The translations under genes were made by a program, and so were the position numbers. Of a stretch of 64,000 bases of DNA, positions 1 to 7,908 are shown piece by piece. This DNA is from Verrucomicrobiales bacterium (GTDB lineage Bacteria; Verrucomicrobiota; Verrucomicrobiia; Limisphaerales; CAIMTB01): the NCBI GenBank assembly GCA_016795425.1, contig JAEUHG010000282.1:1-64000 (forward strand). The letters run 5' to 3'. The first letter of the stretch is position 1. Each line of letters opens with the position of its first letter. The notes below the pieces were generated by a model that was not told the origin of the DNA, did no database searches, and saw only the letters and a program-made list of their open reading frames with translations.

Positions 1-354
1 GCCCGCACTCGTGCAGACCTTCCTCCCCCCCTTTCGCGCCCCCTGGTCCCAACCCGACCGACGATAGGTCTGGTCCGCAGGTCGAAGGCCGGAGGCCCGG
101 TCTGTCCTGCCCCTCCATCCGTCGAACCACCTCATGAGGCAATCTCCCCAGCCCCATATCAACAGGTGTCGCCCGCAGTCGTGCAGACCTTCCTCCCCCC
201 CTTTCGCGCCCCCTGTTCCCAACCCGACCTACGATAGGTCTGGTCCGCAGTTCGAACGCCGGAGGCCCGGTCTGTCCTGCCCTTCCACCCATCGGGCCAC
301 CCCATGAGGAAATCTCCCCACCCCCATATCAACAGGTGTGGCACGCAGTCGTGC
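1..354. repeat. 170-bp tandem direct repeat, two full copies plus a short third
   Basis: Copy 1 is 1-170 and copy 2 is 171-340. They align without gaps and differ at 14 positions (about 92% identity). The first 14 bases of a third copy follow at 341-354 with one mismatch. The array may continue left of the window. Each unit is rich in C and G and contains the string CGATAGGTCTGGTCCGCAG. I see no gene in it: reading frames that cross it change frame between copies. It ends about 60 bases before the chosen rtcB start, so any rtcB leader or promoter must lie in or next to it. Confidence 0.9.
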
Positions 355-411
355 GAATCATGGCGCGTCCTTGTCATTGCCGGCCGGGCCAGCCAAGTGA
401 AGAGTCTCGTC

Positions 412-1806
412 ATGAATCAGAAGGACCTGATCCGATTGGGAGTGCCGGCCGGTGAAGCCATGCGCCGTGGCATTGATTTCATCAGCAGATATGTCCTGAA
501 AGGACTCGATAAGTCCGCGCTTCCGGCTGCCGTGGAAGCGGTCGTGCGCGACCCGGCCCACCACCTGCGTGACGAACTTGCCGGCGAGTTTGCCAAGGCT
601 CTCCTTCGAGCCCCGCCCCCCCTGCGACCGGAGAGTGCACCGTGGCAACAATGGGGCGAAGGGCTTGAACCAGAAGCGGTAAATCAACTCGCCCGTGCCT
701 GCCGCCTTCCCATCGCCGCGGCAGGAGCGCTCATGCCCGATGCCCACGTCGGCTACGGCCTGCCGATCGGCGGAGTCCTCGCCACCGTGGGTTCAGTGAT
801 CCCCTACGCCGTCGGCGTCGACATTGCCTGTCGCATGAGGCTTTCAATTCTCGACTATCCCGTCCGGGATTTGGAACGACGACGGGACCGCCTTATTCAT
901 GCGATCGAAAAGGAGACTCGCTTCGGAGTCGGTGCGTCCTTCGCCGACCGCCGCATGCATGCGGTCATGGACCAGGATTGGAGCGTCAGTCCAGTGACAC
1001 AGCGGAACAAGGACCGGGCCTGGGCGCAGCTGGGTACCAGCGGCTCCGGCAACCACTTCGTCGAATTCGGTATCTTCTCGAACTCGGAAGCCTTCGGTTC
1101 CCTGCCGGCCGGACAATATGTCGCGCTCCTGAGTCACAGCGGCAGCCGGGGCACCGGCGCCGCCGTCTGCGATCAGTACAGCAAGCTGGCAATGGACCAG
1201 CACCCGAATCTTCCCAAAGAAGTCAAACACCTGGCCTGGCTCTCCCTCGATTCAGAACCCGGCCAGGAATACTGGGCGGCCATGGAGCTCATGGGCAGCT
1301 ATGCCGCCGCCAATCACGCCCTGATCCATCAGCACGTGGTGCACGACCTGGGTGCCCAAGTCCTGGCGGAAGTGGAGAATCACCACAATTTTGCCTGGAA
1401 GGAACGTCATACCATCCAGGGCAACGAACGAGAGGTCATCGTCCATCGGAAAGGAGCCACCCCGGCCGGCCAAGGCGTGCTTGGCATTATCCCAGGATCC
1501 ATGGCCACGCCAGGCTTTGTCGTCCGAGGCAAAGGCAACGCCGCTTCGCTGCACTCCGCCTCCCATGGAGCCGGCCGCATCATGAGTCGAACCAAGGCGC
1601 TGGAGACGTTCGAATGGGAGAAAGTGAACCGCGTCCTGCGAGAACGGGGTGTCCACCTCCTTTCCGCTGGCCTCGATGAGGTGCCCATGGTTTACAAGGA
1701 CATCCACACAGTTATGTCCGCCCAGGACGACCTGGTGGATGTGGTCGGACAATTCGACCCGAAGCTCGTGAAAATGGCCGCGAGCGGCGAACGTCCCGAG
1801 GATTGA
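412..1806 (+). CDS. rtcB: RtcB-family RNA ligase
   Basis: A 464-aa protein of the RtcB family, GTP- and Mn-dependent ligases that join 2',3'-cyclic phosphate or 3'-phosphate RNA ends to 5'-OH ends in tRNA splicing or RNA repair. Visible signatures are MPDAHVGYGLPIGG, GVDIACRM with the metal-ligand Cys at about residue 140, GTSGSGNHFVE, the HHNF metal histidines at 324-325 and SASHGAGR with the guanylylated His at about 385. ATG 412 is chosen because homology begins at MNQKDLI; the frame stays open upstream but runs into the 170-bp repeat. The motif reads DIACRM where E. coli RtcB has DIGCGM, which suggests a separate subfamily. No archease gene is adjacent. The GH13 gene follows after 27 bases. 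Confidence 0.93.
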   Translation: MNQKDLIRLGVPAGEAMRRGIDFISRYVLKGLDKSALPAAVEAVVRDPAHHLRDELAGEFAKALLRAPPPLRPESAPWQQWGEGLEPEAVNQLARACRLPIAAAGALMPDAHVGYGLPIGGVLATVGSVIPYAVGVDIACRMRLSILDYPVRDLERRRDRLIHAIEKETRFGVGASFADRRMHAVMDQDWSVSPVTQRNKDRAWAQLGTSGSGNHFVEFGIFSNSEAFGSLPAGQYVALLSHSGSRGTGAAVCDQYSKLAMDQHPNLPKEVKHLAWLSLDSEPGQEYWAAMELMGSYAAANHALIHQHVVHDLGAQVLAEVENHHNFAWKERHTIQGNEREVIVHRKGATPAGQGVLGIIPGSMATPGFVVRGKGNAASLHSASHGAGRIMSRTKALETFEWEKVNRVLRERGVHLLSAGLDEVPMVYKDIHTVMSAQDDLVDVVGQFDPKLVKMAASGERPED

Positions 1807-1833
1807 GACCCACCACCTCGACCGCACCTCACC

Positions 1834-3777
1834 ATGCCTGCTTCCCTGAACCACATCACACCCACCACCTCGATGGGCGCTCACCTCGTCGCGGGCGGCG
1901 CCACCTTTCGCGTGTGGGCTCCGGCCGCTCAGTCGGTACACCTCGTCAGCGACCTCAGCGGATGGAACCCATCCGCTGAGAACGCGTTGACCCGGGACCC
2001 TCAAGGTTACTGGGCCGGATACTGGCCCGGATTCGTGGATGGGTCCGCCTACAAATTCTACGTCGTGGGTCTTGGCAGCTCAGGATACAATCGGGATCCC
2101 TACGCCCGCGAACTGACTGATGATCCACCGTTTCCTTATGCCAATTGCCTGGTGCGCGATCCCCGACGCTTTCGGTGGCACGACCGCGACTGGCGTCCAC
2201 CGCCCTTTCACCACTGGATCATCTATCAACTGCACGTGGGAAGTTTCTGGTCCCCGGAAGGCGCCACGCAACGCGGGACCTTCCTGGACGTCGTCGAGAA
2301 GCTTCCCTACCTCGCGGACCTGGGAGTCAACGCCATCCAACTTCTGCCCATCGTCGAATTCAACACCCAGTTCAGTCTCGGCTACAACGGCACCGACTAC
2401 TTCTCTCCCGAGAACGACTACGGCGTGCTCCCAGCGGAACTCCCCACGCGGTTGCCACGGATCAACGAACTTCTCGCATCCAAAGGTCAGCCACCTGTCG
2501 ACCTCTCGCAACTCGACGGTCCCTCGAACCAACTGCGCTGCCTGATTGATCTCGCTCATCTACACGGCCTCTCCGTGATCTTCGACGTCGTCTACAACCA
2601 TGCCGGCGGCAGTTGGGGCGAACCCGGGAACGAGATGGGATCGATCTACTTTTTCGATCGGCGCCCCGTCGGAAACAACAATGATAGCCTCTATTTTACC
2701 GATCGCGGCCATGCCGGCGGATTGTGCTTCGCCCTATGGCGGACTGAGGTCCGCCAATTCCTGATCGACAACGCAAAGTTCCTTTTTGAGGAGTACCACA
2801 TCGACGGGCTGCGCCACGACCAGGTCAGCGTCCTTGACGAGGAAAACCGGGGCTCAGGCTGGCTCTTCTGCCAACACCTCAACGACACCTGCCACGCGCT
2901 TCAACCCGACGGTCTTCAACACGCGGAATATTGGCCGGTGAACCCCTGGGTCGTGCGAAGTGCGACCGATGGTGGCGCCGGCTTCGACACCTGCTACCAC
3001 GATGGACTGAGAGAAGCGGTCCGAGGCGCTCTGGCCTCGGCCTCCACTGGCCGCGACGTCCAGGTCAATATGGATGCCGTTAGGGACGCCCTCTGGCCAT
3101 CCGGCCTCACCGAATCCTGGCGCGGCGTGCAGAACCTAGAGACCCACGACGAAGTCTACCGCGAACGCAAGCCCCGCATTGCCACGTTGGCGGACGGCCA
3201 CCAACCCCGTTCATGGTACGGCCGCAGCCGGGCGCGTGTAGCCGCGGGACTTCTCCTCACGGCACCCGGGATACCGATGCTGTTTATGGGCCAGGAATTC
3301 CTGGAGACCCGGGCGTGGGCCGACGACATTCTGAACCATCCCGACCTACGGATCGACTGGGCCGGGCTGACACGTGGGGACCAGGCGATGGTCGATTTTC
3401 ACCGGTTCATCCGGGAACTCGCCTGGATTCGACGCACTCACCTCGGCCTGACCGGGGAAGGCTTCCATCCGTTCCACGTTCATAACGACAACCGCATCCT
3501 GGCCTTCCACCGGTGGGTCCCCGGTGCGGGCTGTGATGTCGTGGTGGTGGCAAGTCTTTCGGAGCAGACCCAGTTCAACTACCGGCTTGGGTTTCCGAGG
3601 TCGGGACGATGGATAGAGGTGTTCAACAGCGACGTATACGACCATTGGGTCAATCCGTGGTGCCAGGGTAACGGAGGCGGAATCGACGCACCCATGGATC
3701 CGCTGCACGGACTCCCAGCGTCGGCGGCTCTGACGGTACCCGCCAATTCGCTGCTGGTCTTTGTTCCGCTGGAATAG
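1834..3777 (+). CDS. GH13 alpha-glucan enzyme, branching-enzyme type
   Basis: A 647-aa cytoplasmic alpha-amylase-superfamily enzyme. The first 110 or so residues look like an N-terminal CBM48/E-set domain (FRVWAPAAQSVHLVSDLSGW). A (beta/alpha)8 barrel follows: DVVYNH, GLRHDQVS with nucleophile Asp at about 329, HAEYW with acid/base Glu at about 365, and ETHDEV with the third catalytic Asp at about 439. The order, the LFMGQEF segment and the beta-sandwich end match 1,4-alpha-glucan branching enzymes better than secreted amylases, and there is no signal peptide. A maltooligosyltrehalose trehalohydrolase-like activity is the main alternative. No other glycogen genes are near. It ends convergently with the small minus-strand gene at 3927. 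Confidence 0.82.
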   Translation: MPASLNHITPTTSMGAHLVAGGATFRVWAPAAQSVHLVSDLSGWNPSAENALTRDPQGYWAGYWPGFVDGSAYKFYVVGLGSSGYNRDPYARELTDDPPFPYANCLVRDPRRFRWHDRDWRPPPFHHWIIYQLHVGSFWSPEGATQRGTFLDVVEKLPYLADLGVNAIQLLPIVEFNTQFSLGYNGTDYFSPENDYGVLPAELPTRLPRINELLASKGQPPVDLSQLDGPSNQLRCLIDLAHLHGLSVIFDVVYNHAGGSWGEPGNEMGSIYFFDRRPVGNNNDSLYFTDRGHAGGLCFALWRTEVRQFLIDNAKFLFEEYHIDGLRHDQVSVLDEENRGSGWLFCQHLNDTCHALQPDGLQHAEYWPVNPWVVRSATDGGAGFDTCYHDGLREAVRGALASASTGRDVQVNMDAVRDALWPSGLTESWRGVQNLETHDEVYRERKPRIATLADGHQPRSWYGRSRARVAAGLLLTAPGIPMLFMGQEFLETRAWADDILNHPDLRIDWAGLTRGDQAMVDFHRFIRELAWIRRTHLGLTGEGFHPFHVHNDNRILAFHRWVPGAGCDVVVVASLSEQTQFNYRLGFPRSGRWIEVFNSDVYDHWVNPWCQGNGGGIDAPMDPLHGLPASAALTVPANSLLVFVPLE

Positions 3778-3786
3778 GCCAGGCAC

Positions 3787-3802
3787 CGACCACCGATGGT
3801 CG
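3787..3802. terminator. Small hairpin after the GH13 gene
   Basis: CGACCA (3787-3792) and TGGTCG (3797-3802) form a perfect 6-bp stem with a 4-base loop, 10 bases past the GH13 stop, in the space between convergent genes. There is no T tract on either side, so an intrinsic terminator is only a guess. Confidence 0.3.
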
Positions 3803-3926
3803 AGAAACGACGCCCCCGAGCCGGGCCCAACGTTGTGCCCGACCCCACCCAAGAATTCGGGCACCGTGTTGCTGCGGGCCGCGACCCGGGGGCAAAAACC
3901 AGTTTCAACCACACCGACCTTCGGCC

Positions 3927-4283
3927 CTATAAAAGGACCCCTTTGAACAGTCCCTGAAACCGTTCCCATTGTTGGACGAACATCGTCGCAGCCGCAGTGG
4001 ATTGCACCACCATGGCCAGTGCGGTCGCCGCGAGAACCAGGAGGATGATGTGCGCCTCACGATCACGTGCGGGCGGATTCAGAAAACCCGCTTTTCGAGT
4101 CTCGGGTTCCTCCAGCAGACCGGCCTCCTGCCACGGCTCCAGTTCACGGGCGCGCAACGCCCGCAAGCGTGCTTGGTTTGAGCGGGTCACCGGGATCCGG
4201 ATGACCGGCACGGGGATCCGCGGGTCCGGAATTCTCCGGGCCGTGGACGGCGGGGTCCGTTCGAAGATTGTGGTGTCGCTCAT
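3927..4283 (-). CDS. Small protein with one C-terminal membrane segment, unknown function
   Basis: An open frame of 118 codons not assigned to a family. The first 85 residues are polar and Arg/Pro-rich (RIPDPRIPVPVIRIPV, then an ARELEPWQEAGLLEEPE stretch). They are followed by one hydrophobic segment, roughly IILLVLAATALAMVV, and a short amphipathic tail, which would make it a single-pass tail-anchored membrane protein. ATG 4283 is the first ATG, but the frame stays open upstream, so the start could be earlier. It is divergent from the histidine kinase gene. An overlapping plus-strand frame at 3997-4383 looks less protein-like because it lacks such organisation. Confidence 0.55.
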   Translation of the reverse strand: MSDTTIFERTPPSTARRIPDPRIPVPVIRIPVTRSNQARLRALRARELEPWQEAGLLEEPETRKAGFLNPPARDREAHIILLVLAATALAMVVQSTAAATMFVQQWERFQGLFKGVLL

Positions 4284-4419
4284 GACGCCCACTTTGTACT
4301 CGATCCCGGCCGGTTCACCAATGACCCGAAAGGGGAACCCAAGAGGCGCACTTCGGGATTCACGCCGGATCCGCTCCAGTTAGGCTGGGCCAGTGACTCG
4401 ACGGGACCAAGCACCGGCT

Positions 4420-7056
4420 ATGACGTCGTCGCCCGATGCGACGCGGTGGGCGATGCTTTTTGAGCAATCCCCTCAGAGCATGCAGGTGTTTGCCCCGGAT
4501 GGATGGACCCGGCGCGTGAACGCCGCCTGGAAACGTCTGTTTCGCCTCACCGTCGAGGAGGCCATGGCGTTCAATATTCTCCTCGATCCGCAACTCACCG
4601 CCGCCGGCATCGCCGATCACATCCGCGCCGCCTTTGCCGGGGATGTCGTTCATGTGCCCCCTATCCCTTATGTCATCCAACCGATGGGACGGGCGGAGGT
4701 CCGCTGGATCGGCGCCATCCTGTTTCCGGTCGTGGACGCCTCAGGATCCCTGGTTGAAGTGGTCTGCCTTCATGAGGACATCACCGAGCGCCGGCATCGG
4801 GATCAGAGCCTGCGTGAGAACCAGCAACTCCTCGAATCGATTACCCGCAGCATCAGTGAAGCGATCTATCGATCCACGCCGTCCGGCATTCTGACCTTCG
4901 TCAACGACGCCTACTTGAGGCTCTTCGGCTTCGATTCGCTGGAGCAACTCAATGAGATCCCGCGGGAACGCCTCTATGCGCGTCCCGCCGATCGCGCACG
5001 CCTGCTCCAACTCCTCAGCACCCACGGCGGATTCCGCAACGAAGAGATCGAGTACCGACGACGGGACGGTTCGACTTTCTGGGCCCTGACCAGCAGTCGC
5101 GGCCATCGCGATCTCGAATCAGGAGGCATCGCCTGGTTCGATGGCGTCATCAACGACGTGACAGATCGCCGCCGGGCCGAACTCGAAATACGCGAGCTCA
5201 ACGCCACACTCGAGGAACGCGTGCGCGATCGCACCGTCGAACTGGCAAATGCCAACGACCAACTCCAGCGGGAAATCACGGAACGCCAGCGCCGTGAAGC
5301 CACCCTGCGCGCGGTCTGGCAAATCTCGGAGGCGGTTCACGCCGCCAGCGACCTCGACCAACTCTTCGCCCGCATTCACACCATTGTCGGGACCCTGATG
5401 CAGGCGAAGAACTTCTACCTGGCCCTCCATGACACGGCTTCCGGTCTCGTCAGCTTCCCTTACTACACCGACGAACAGACGCCACGCCCCGGCCCCCGCC
5501 CATTCTCCAACGGCCTGACAGAGTACGTGTTGCGCACCCGGCGTCCGCTTTTGGCCACGACAGCGGTCGTTGAAGAGCTCATCGCCCAAGGCGAACACCA
5601 ACCGCACGGCTCGACTGCCGCCATCTGGCTCGGTGTCCCGTTGTTGGCCCGCGGCGAGCCCATCGGTGTGGTGGCCGTGCAGGACTACACGGACCCGGGC
5701 GCTTTCGCGATCGAAGAACAGCAACTTCTCACCTTCGTTGGTGAGCAAATCGCCCTGGCCATTGAACGCAAGCGCGCCGAGCAGACCCGGGCTCGACGCG
5801 AGACCATCCAGGATGCCACCTGGCGGATTTCCGAAGCCGTTCACGCCGCCGCCGACCTGGACCAGTTCTACGCCAAAATCCACGAGATCGTGGCCGGGCT
5901 GATGCCGGCGCGGAACTTTTACCTGCTCCTGCGAGACCGCGAAAGCGGTCTTGATCATACGGTCTATTGGCGCGACGAGATGGATCCGCCGCCGTCGCCC
6001 CAGCGTCTCCGCCGAGGCATGACCGCGTACGTGCTGCGCACCGGCAGACCCTTGCGCGCCACCCGCCCTGAAATGATGCGCCCGCCACCCCCCGGACTTA
6101 CCGAAGCCTCGGGTGAAGACTGGTATCTGGAGGCCGGAGCGCCGTCTGCCGTCTGGCTCGGCATTCCCCTCAAGTTGGATCAGGAGACCATCGGGGTCAT
6201 GGCGGTGCAGGATTACCGCGACGAAAACGCCTATGGTGACGATGAACAGCAAATCCTCGCCTTCGTCGCCGGCCAGATCGCCCTGGCCATTCAACGAAAA
6301 CGCGCCGAAGGCGAACTCATCCACTCCCTGGAACGCGAACGCGAACTCGGACAGTTGCGAAAGAACTTCGTATCGATGGTTTCCCACGAGTTCCGCACTC
6401 CCCTCGGCATCATTGCCTCATCCGCAGGCCTGCTGGAGAAACACTTCGAACGCCTCGAAACCTCGGAACGCAATGAACACCTCGCTTCCATCCGCGGCAA
6501 CGTCCGACGCATGAGCCAACTGATGGAGGAGGTGCTCCTCTTCGGTCGGGTCGAGGAGGGCCGGCTGGTCTGCGAAACAAAGGCTCTCAATCCCGCCGTC
6601 TTCTGTCGCATGCTGGCCGACGAATTGAAGTCCGCCACCCACCATCGCTGCCCCATTCAAGTCCGGCTGGGTTCCCTCCCCCACGAGATCGCCGCCGACG
6701 AGCGCCTGCTCCGTCCCGTCCTGACCAATCTGATCGCCAATGCCGTCAAATACTCGGATGCCGGCAAACCGGTCGAACTGCAGGCGGAGGCGCAAGACAA
6801 CCAACTGGTCGTCGTGGTCGCCGATCAGGGCTGTGGCATTCCTTCGGAAGACCTCCCCACGCTCTTCGAACCCTTCCGACGGGGCAAGAATGTCAGCCAC
6901 GTTCCCGGCACCGGCCTGGGCTTGGCCATCGTCCGACGCTGCATCCGACTCCATGGCGGCACGATTGACCTGGCCTCCGAAATCGGAGTAGGGACCACGG
7001 TCACCGTGCGCGTGCCGCTGCGCCCACTGGAATCCGCCGCCATCAATCCCTCATGA
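4420..7056 (+). CDS. PAS-PAS-GAF-GAF sensor histidine kinase
   Basis: An 878-aa soluble hybrid-sensor-type kinase without transmembrane segments. In order: a PAS domain (about 7-120), a second PAS/PAC (about 135-255), a coiled coil (ELNATLEERVRDRTVELANA), two GAF domains (about 300-450 and 460-630), HisKA with VSHEFRTPLG (phospho-accepting His near 656) and HATPase_c with N box NLIANAVKYSDAG, DQGCGIP and GTGLGLAIV. The GAF domains are a visible internal duplication (ISEAVHAASDLDQLF versus ISEAVHAAADLDQFY). It overlaps the next gene by 4 bases (ATGA), so the two form a two-component pair. ATG 4420 is chosen; GTG 4393 is in frame and would add 9 residues. Confidence 0.92.
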   Translation: MTSSPDATRWAMLFEQSPQSMQVFAPDGWTRRVNAAWKRLFRLTVEEAMAFNILLDPQLTAAGIADHIRAAFAGDVVHVPPIPYVIQPMGRAEVRWIGAILFPVVDASGSLVEVVCLHEDITERRHRDQSLRENQQLLESITRSISEAIYRSTPSGILTFVNDAYLRLFGFDSLEQLNEIPRERLYARPADRARLLQLLSTHGGFRNEEIEYRRRDGSTFWALTSSRGHRDLESGGIAWFDGVINDVTDRRRAELEIRELNATLEERVRDRTVELANANDQLQREITERQRREATLRAVWQISEAVHAASDLDQLFARIHTIVGTLMQAKNFYLALHDTASGLVSFPYYTDEQTPRPGPRPFSNGLTEYVLRTRRPLLATTAVVEELIAQGEHQPHGSTAAIWLGVPLLARGEPIGVVAVQDYTDPGAFAIEEQQLLTFVGEQIALAIERKRAEQTRARRETIQDATWRISEAVHAAADLDQFYAKIHEIVAGLMPARNFYLLLRDRESGLDHTVYWRDEMDPPPSPQRLRRGMTAYVLRTGRPLRATRPEMMRPPPPGLTEASGEDWYLEAGAPSAVWLGIPLKLDQETIGVMAVQDYRDENAYGDDEQQILAFVAGQIALAIQRKRAEGELIHSLERERELGQLRKNFVSMVSHEFRTPLGIIASSAGLLEKHFERLETSERNEHLASIRGNVRRMSQLMEEVLLFGRVEEGRLVCETKALNPAVFCRMLADELKSATHHRCPIQVRLGSLPHEIAADERLLRPVLTNLIANAVKYSDAGKPVELQAEAQDNQLVVVVADQGCGIPSEDLPTLFEPFRRGKNVSHVPGTGLGLAIVRRCIRLHGGTIDLASEIGVGTTVTVRVPLRPLESAAINPS

Positions 7057-7676
7057 AAACCGTTCTAGTGATCGAGGATGAACCCGAGATGCGCCGCAAC
7101 ATTGCCCGACTCCTCAAGCTGGAAGGCTACGACGCCGTCTCGGCCGAGGATGGACGCGCGGGTCTCGACGCCATCCGCAAACGCCGCCCGGACCTCATCC
7201 TCTGCGACGTGATGATGCCCGGAATGGATGGCCACGAGGTCCTCAGGACCCTTCGGGCCGATCCCAGCCTGCATTCGATCCCCTTCATCTTCCTGACTGC
7301 CAAAGGGGAAAAATCCGATCAGCGCGGTGGGATGAATCTCGGGGCCGACGATTATCTCACCAAACCGGTCGAGAACGACGACCTCATCGAAGCCGTCGCG
7401 GCGAGACTCCAACGCGCCGAGCAAACCGCGCGCGCCGAGTTCGCCCCCGATTTCTCCTCCTCCCAACCCCTCGAACAGCTGGGGTTGAGCCCCCGCGAAG
7501 CCGAGGTCCTTCTCTGGGCCGCCCAAGGAAAGACCAACCCTGAGATCGCCACCATCCTCGGCATCAGCGAAGAAACCGTCAAAAAGCACATGAAGGAAAT
7601 CCTCTCCACGCTCGGGGTGGAAACGCGCACCGCCGCCAGCCTGCGGGCCATGGAGATTCTTCAAAAAGGCGGATAA
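7053..7676 (+). CDS. Response regulator, REC plus LuxR-type HTH
   Basis: A 207-aa regulator. The N-terminal receiver has the acidic pair at Glu8-Asp9, phospho-acceptor Asp52 in LCDVMMPG and the conserved Lys in YLTKP. After a short linker the C-terminal half is a GerE/LuxR helix-turn-helix (LSPREAEVLLWAAQGKTNPE, then ISEETVKKHMKEILSTLGV). It is translationally coupled to the upstream kinase through an ATGA overlap and is presumably its partner. A terminator-like hairpin follows at 7724, so the pair may end transcription there. Confidence 0.93.
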   Translation: MKTVLVIEDEPEMRRNIARLLKLEGYDAVSAEDGRAGLDAIRKRRPDLILCDVMMPGMDGHEVLRTLRADPSLHSIPFIFLTAKGEKSDQRGGMNLGADDYLTKPVENDDLIEAVAARLQRAEQTARAEFAPDFSSSQPLEQLGLSPREAEVLLWAAQGKTNPEIATILGISEETVKKHMKEILSTLGVETRTAASLRAMEILQKGG

Positions 7677-7723
7677 TCCGCGCCCGGCTCCCGGGAACGG
7701 ATACCCGTCCGGGCCAATGTTCC

Positions 7724-7744
7724 GCGGCAGTCCCCTGCCGCTTT
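7724..7744 (+). terminator. Candidate intrinsic terminator after the two-component pair
   Basis: GCGGCAG (7724-7730), loop TCCC and CTGCCGC (7735-7741) make a perfect 7-bp GC stem followed by TTT, 47 bases after the regulator stop. The T run is short. Its position argues against starting the next gene at the ATG at 7717, whose message would begin inside this hairpin. Confidence 0.45.
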
Positions 7745-7908
7745 CGCAGCACGCCGATTCCCGGCCGGAAGTGGGGTGCCACCCACTCGACAACTCGGCT
7801 GCGCCCCGTTCGCCGATGGGCCATGTCGATGGATTGCTTTTTCTGCCGCTGCCGACGCATGCTGATCCGGTTAAAGCCAATACCGATGCCCCGGCATCCA
7901 CGGATCGC

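Noticed and set aside
7717..7908. N-terminal extension of the PSCyt/DUF1553 protein from ATG 7717
   Set aside because: It would start next to or inside the 7724-7744 hairpin, and its 64 residues have no signal or domain pattern.
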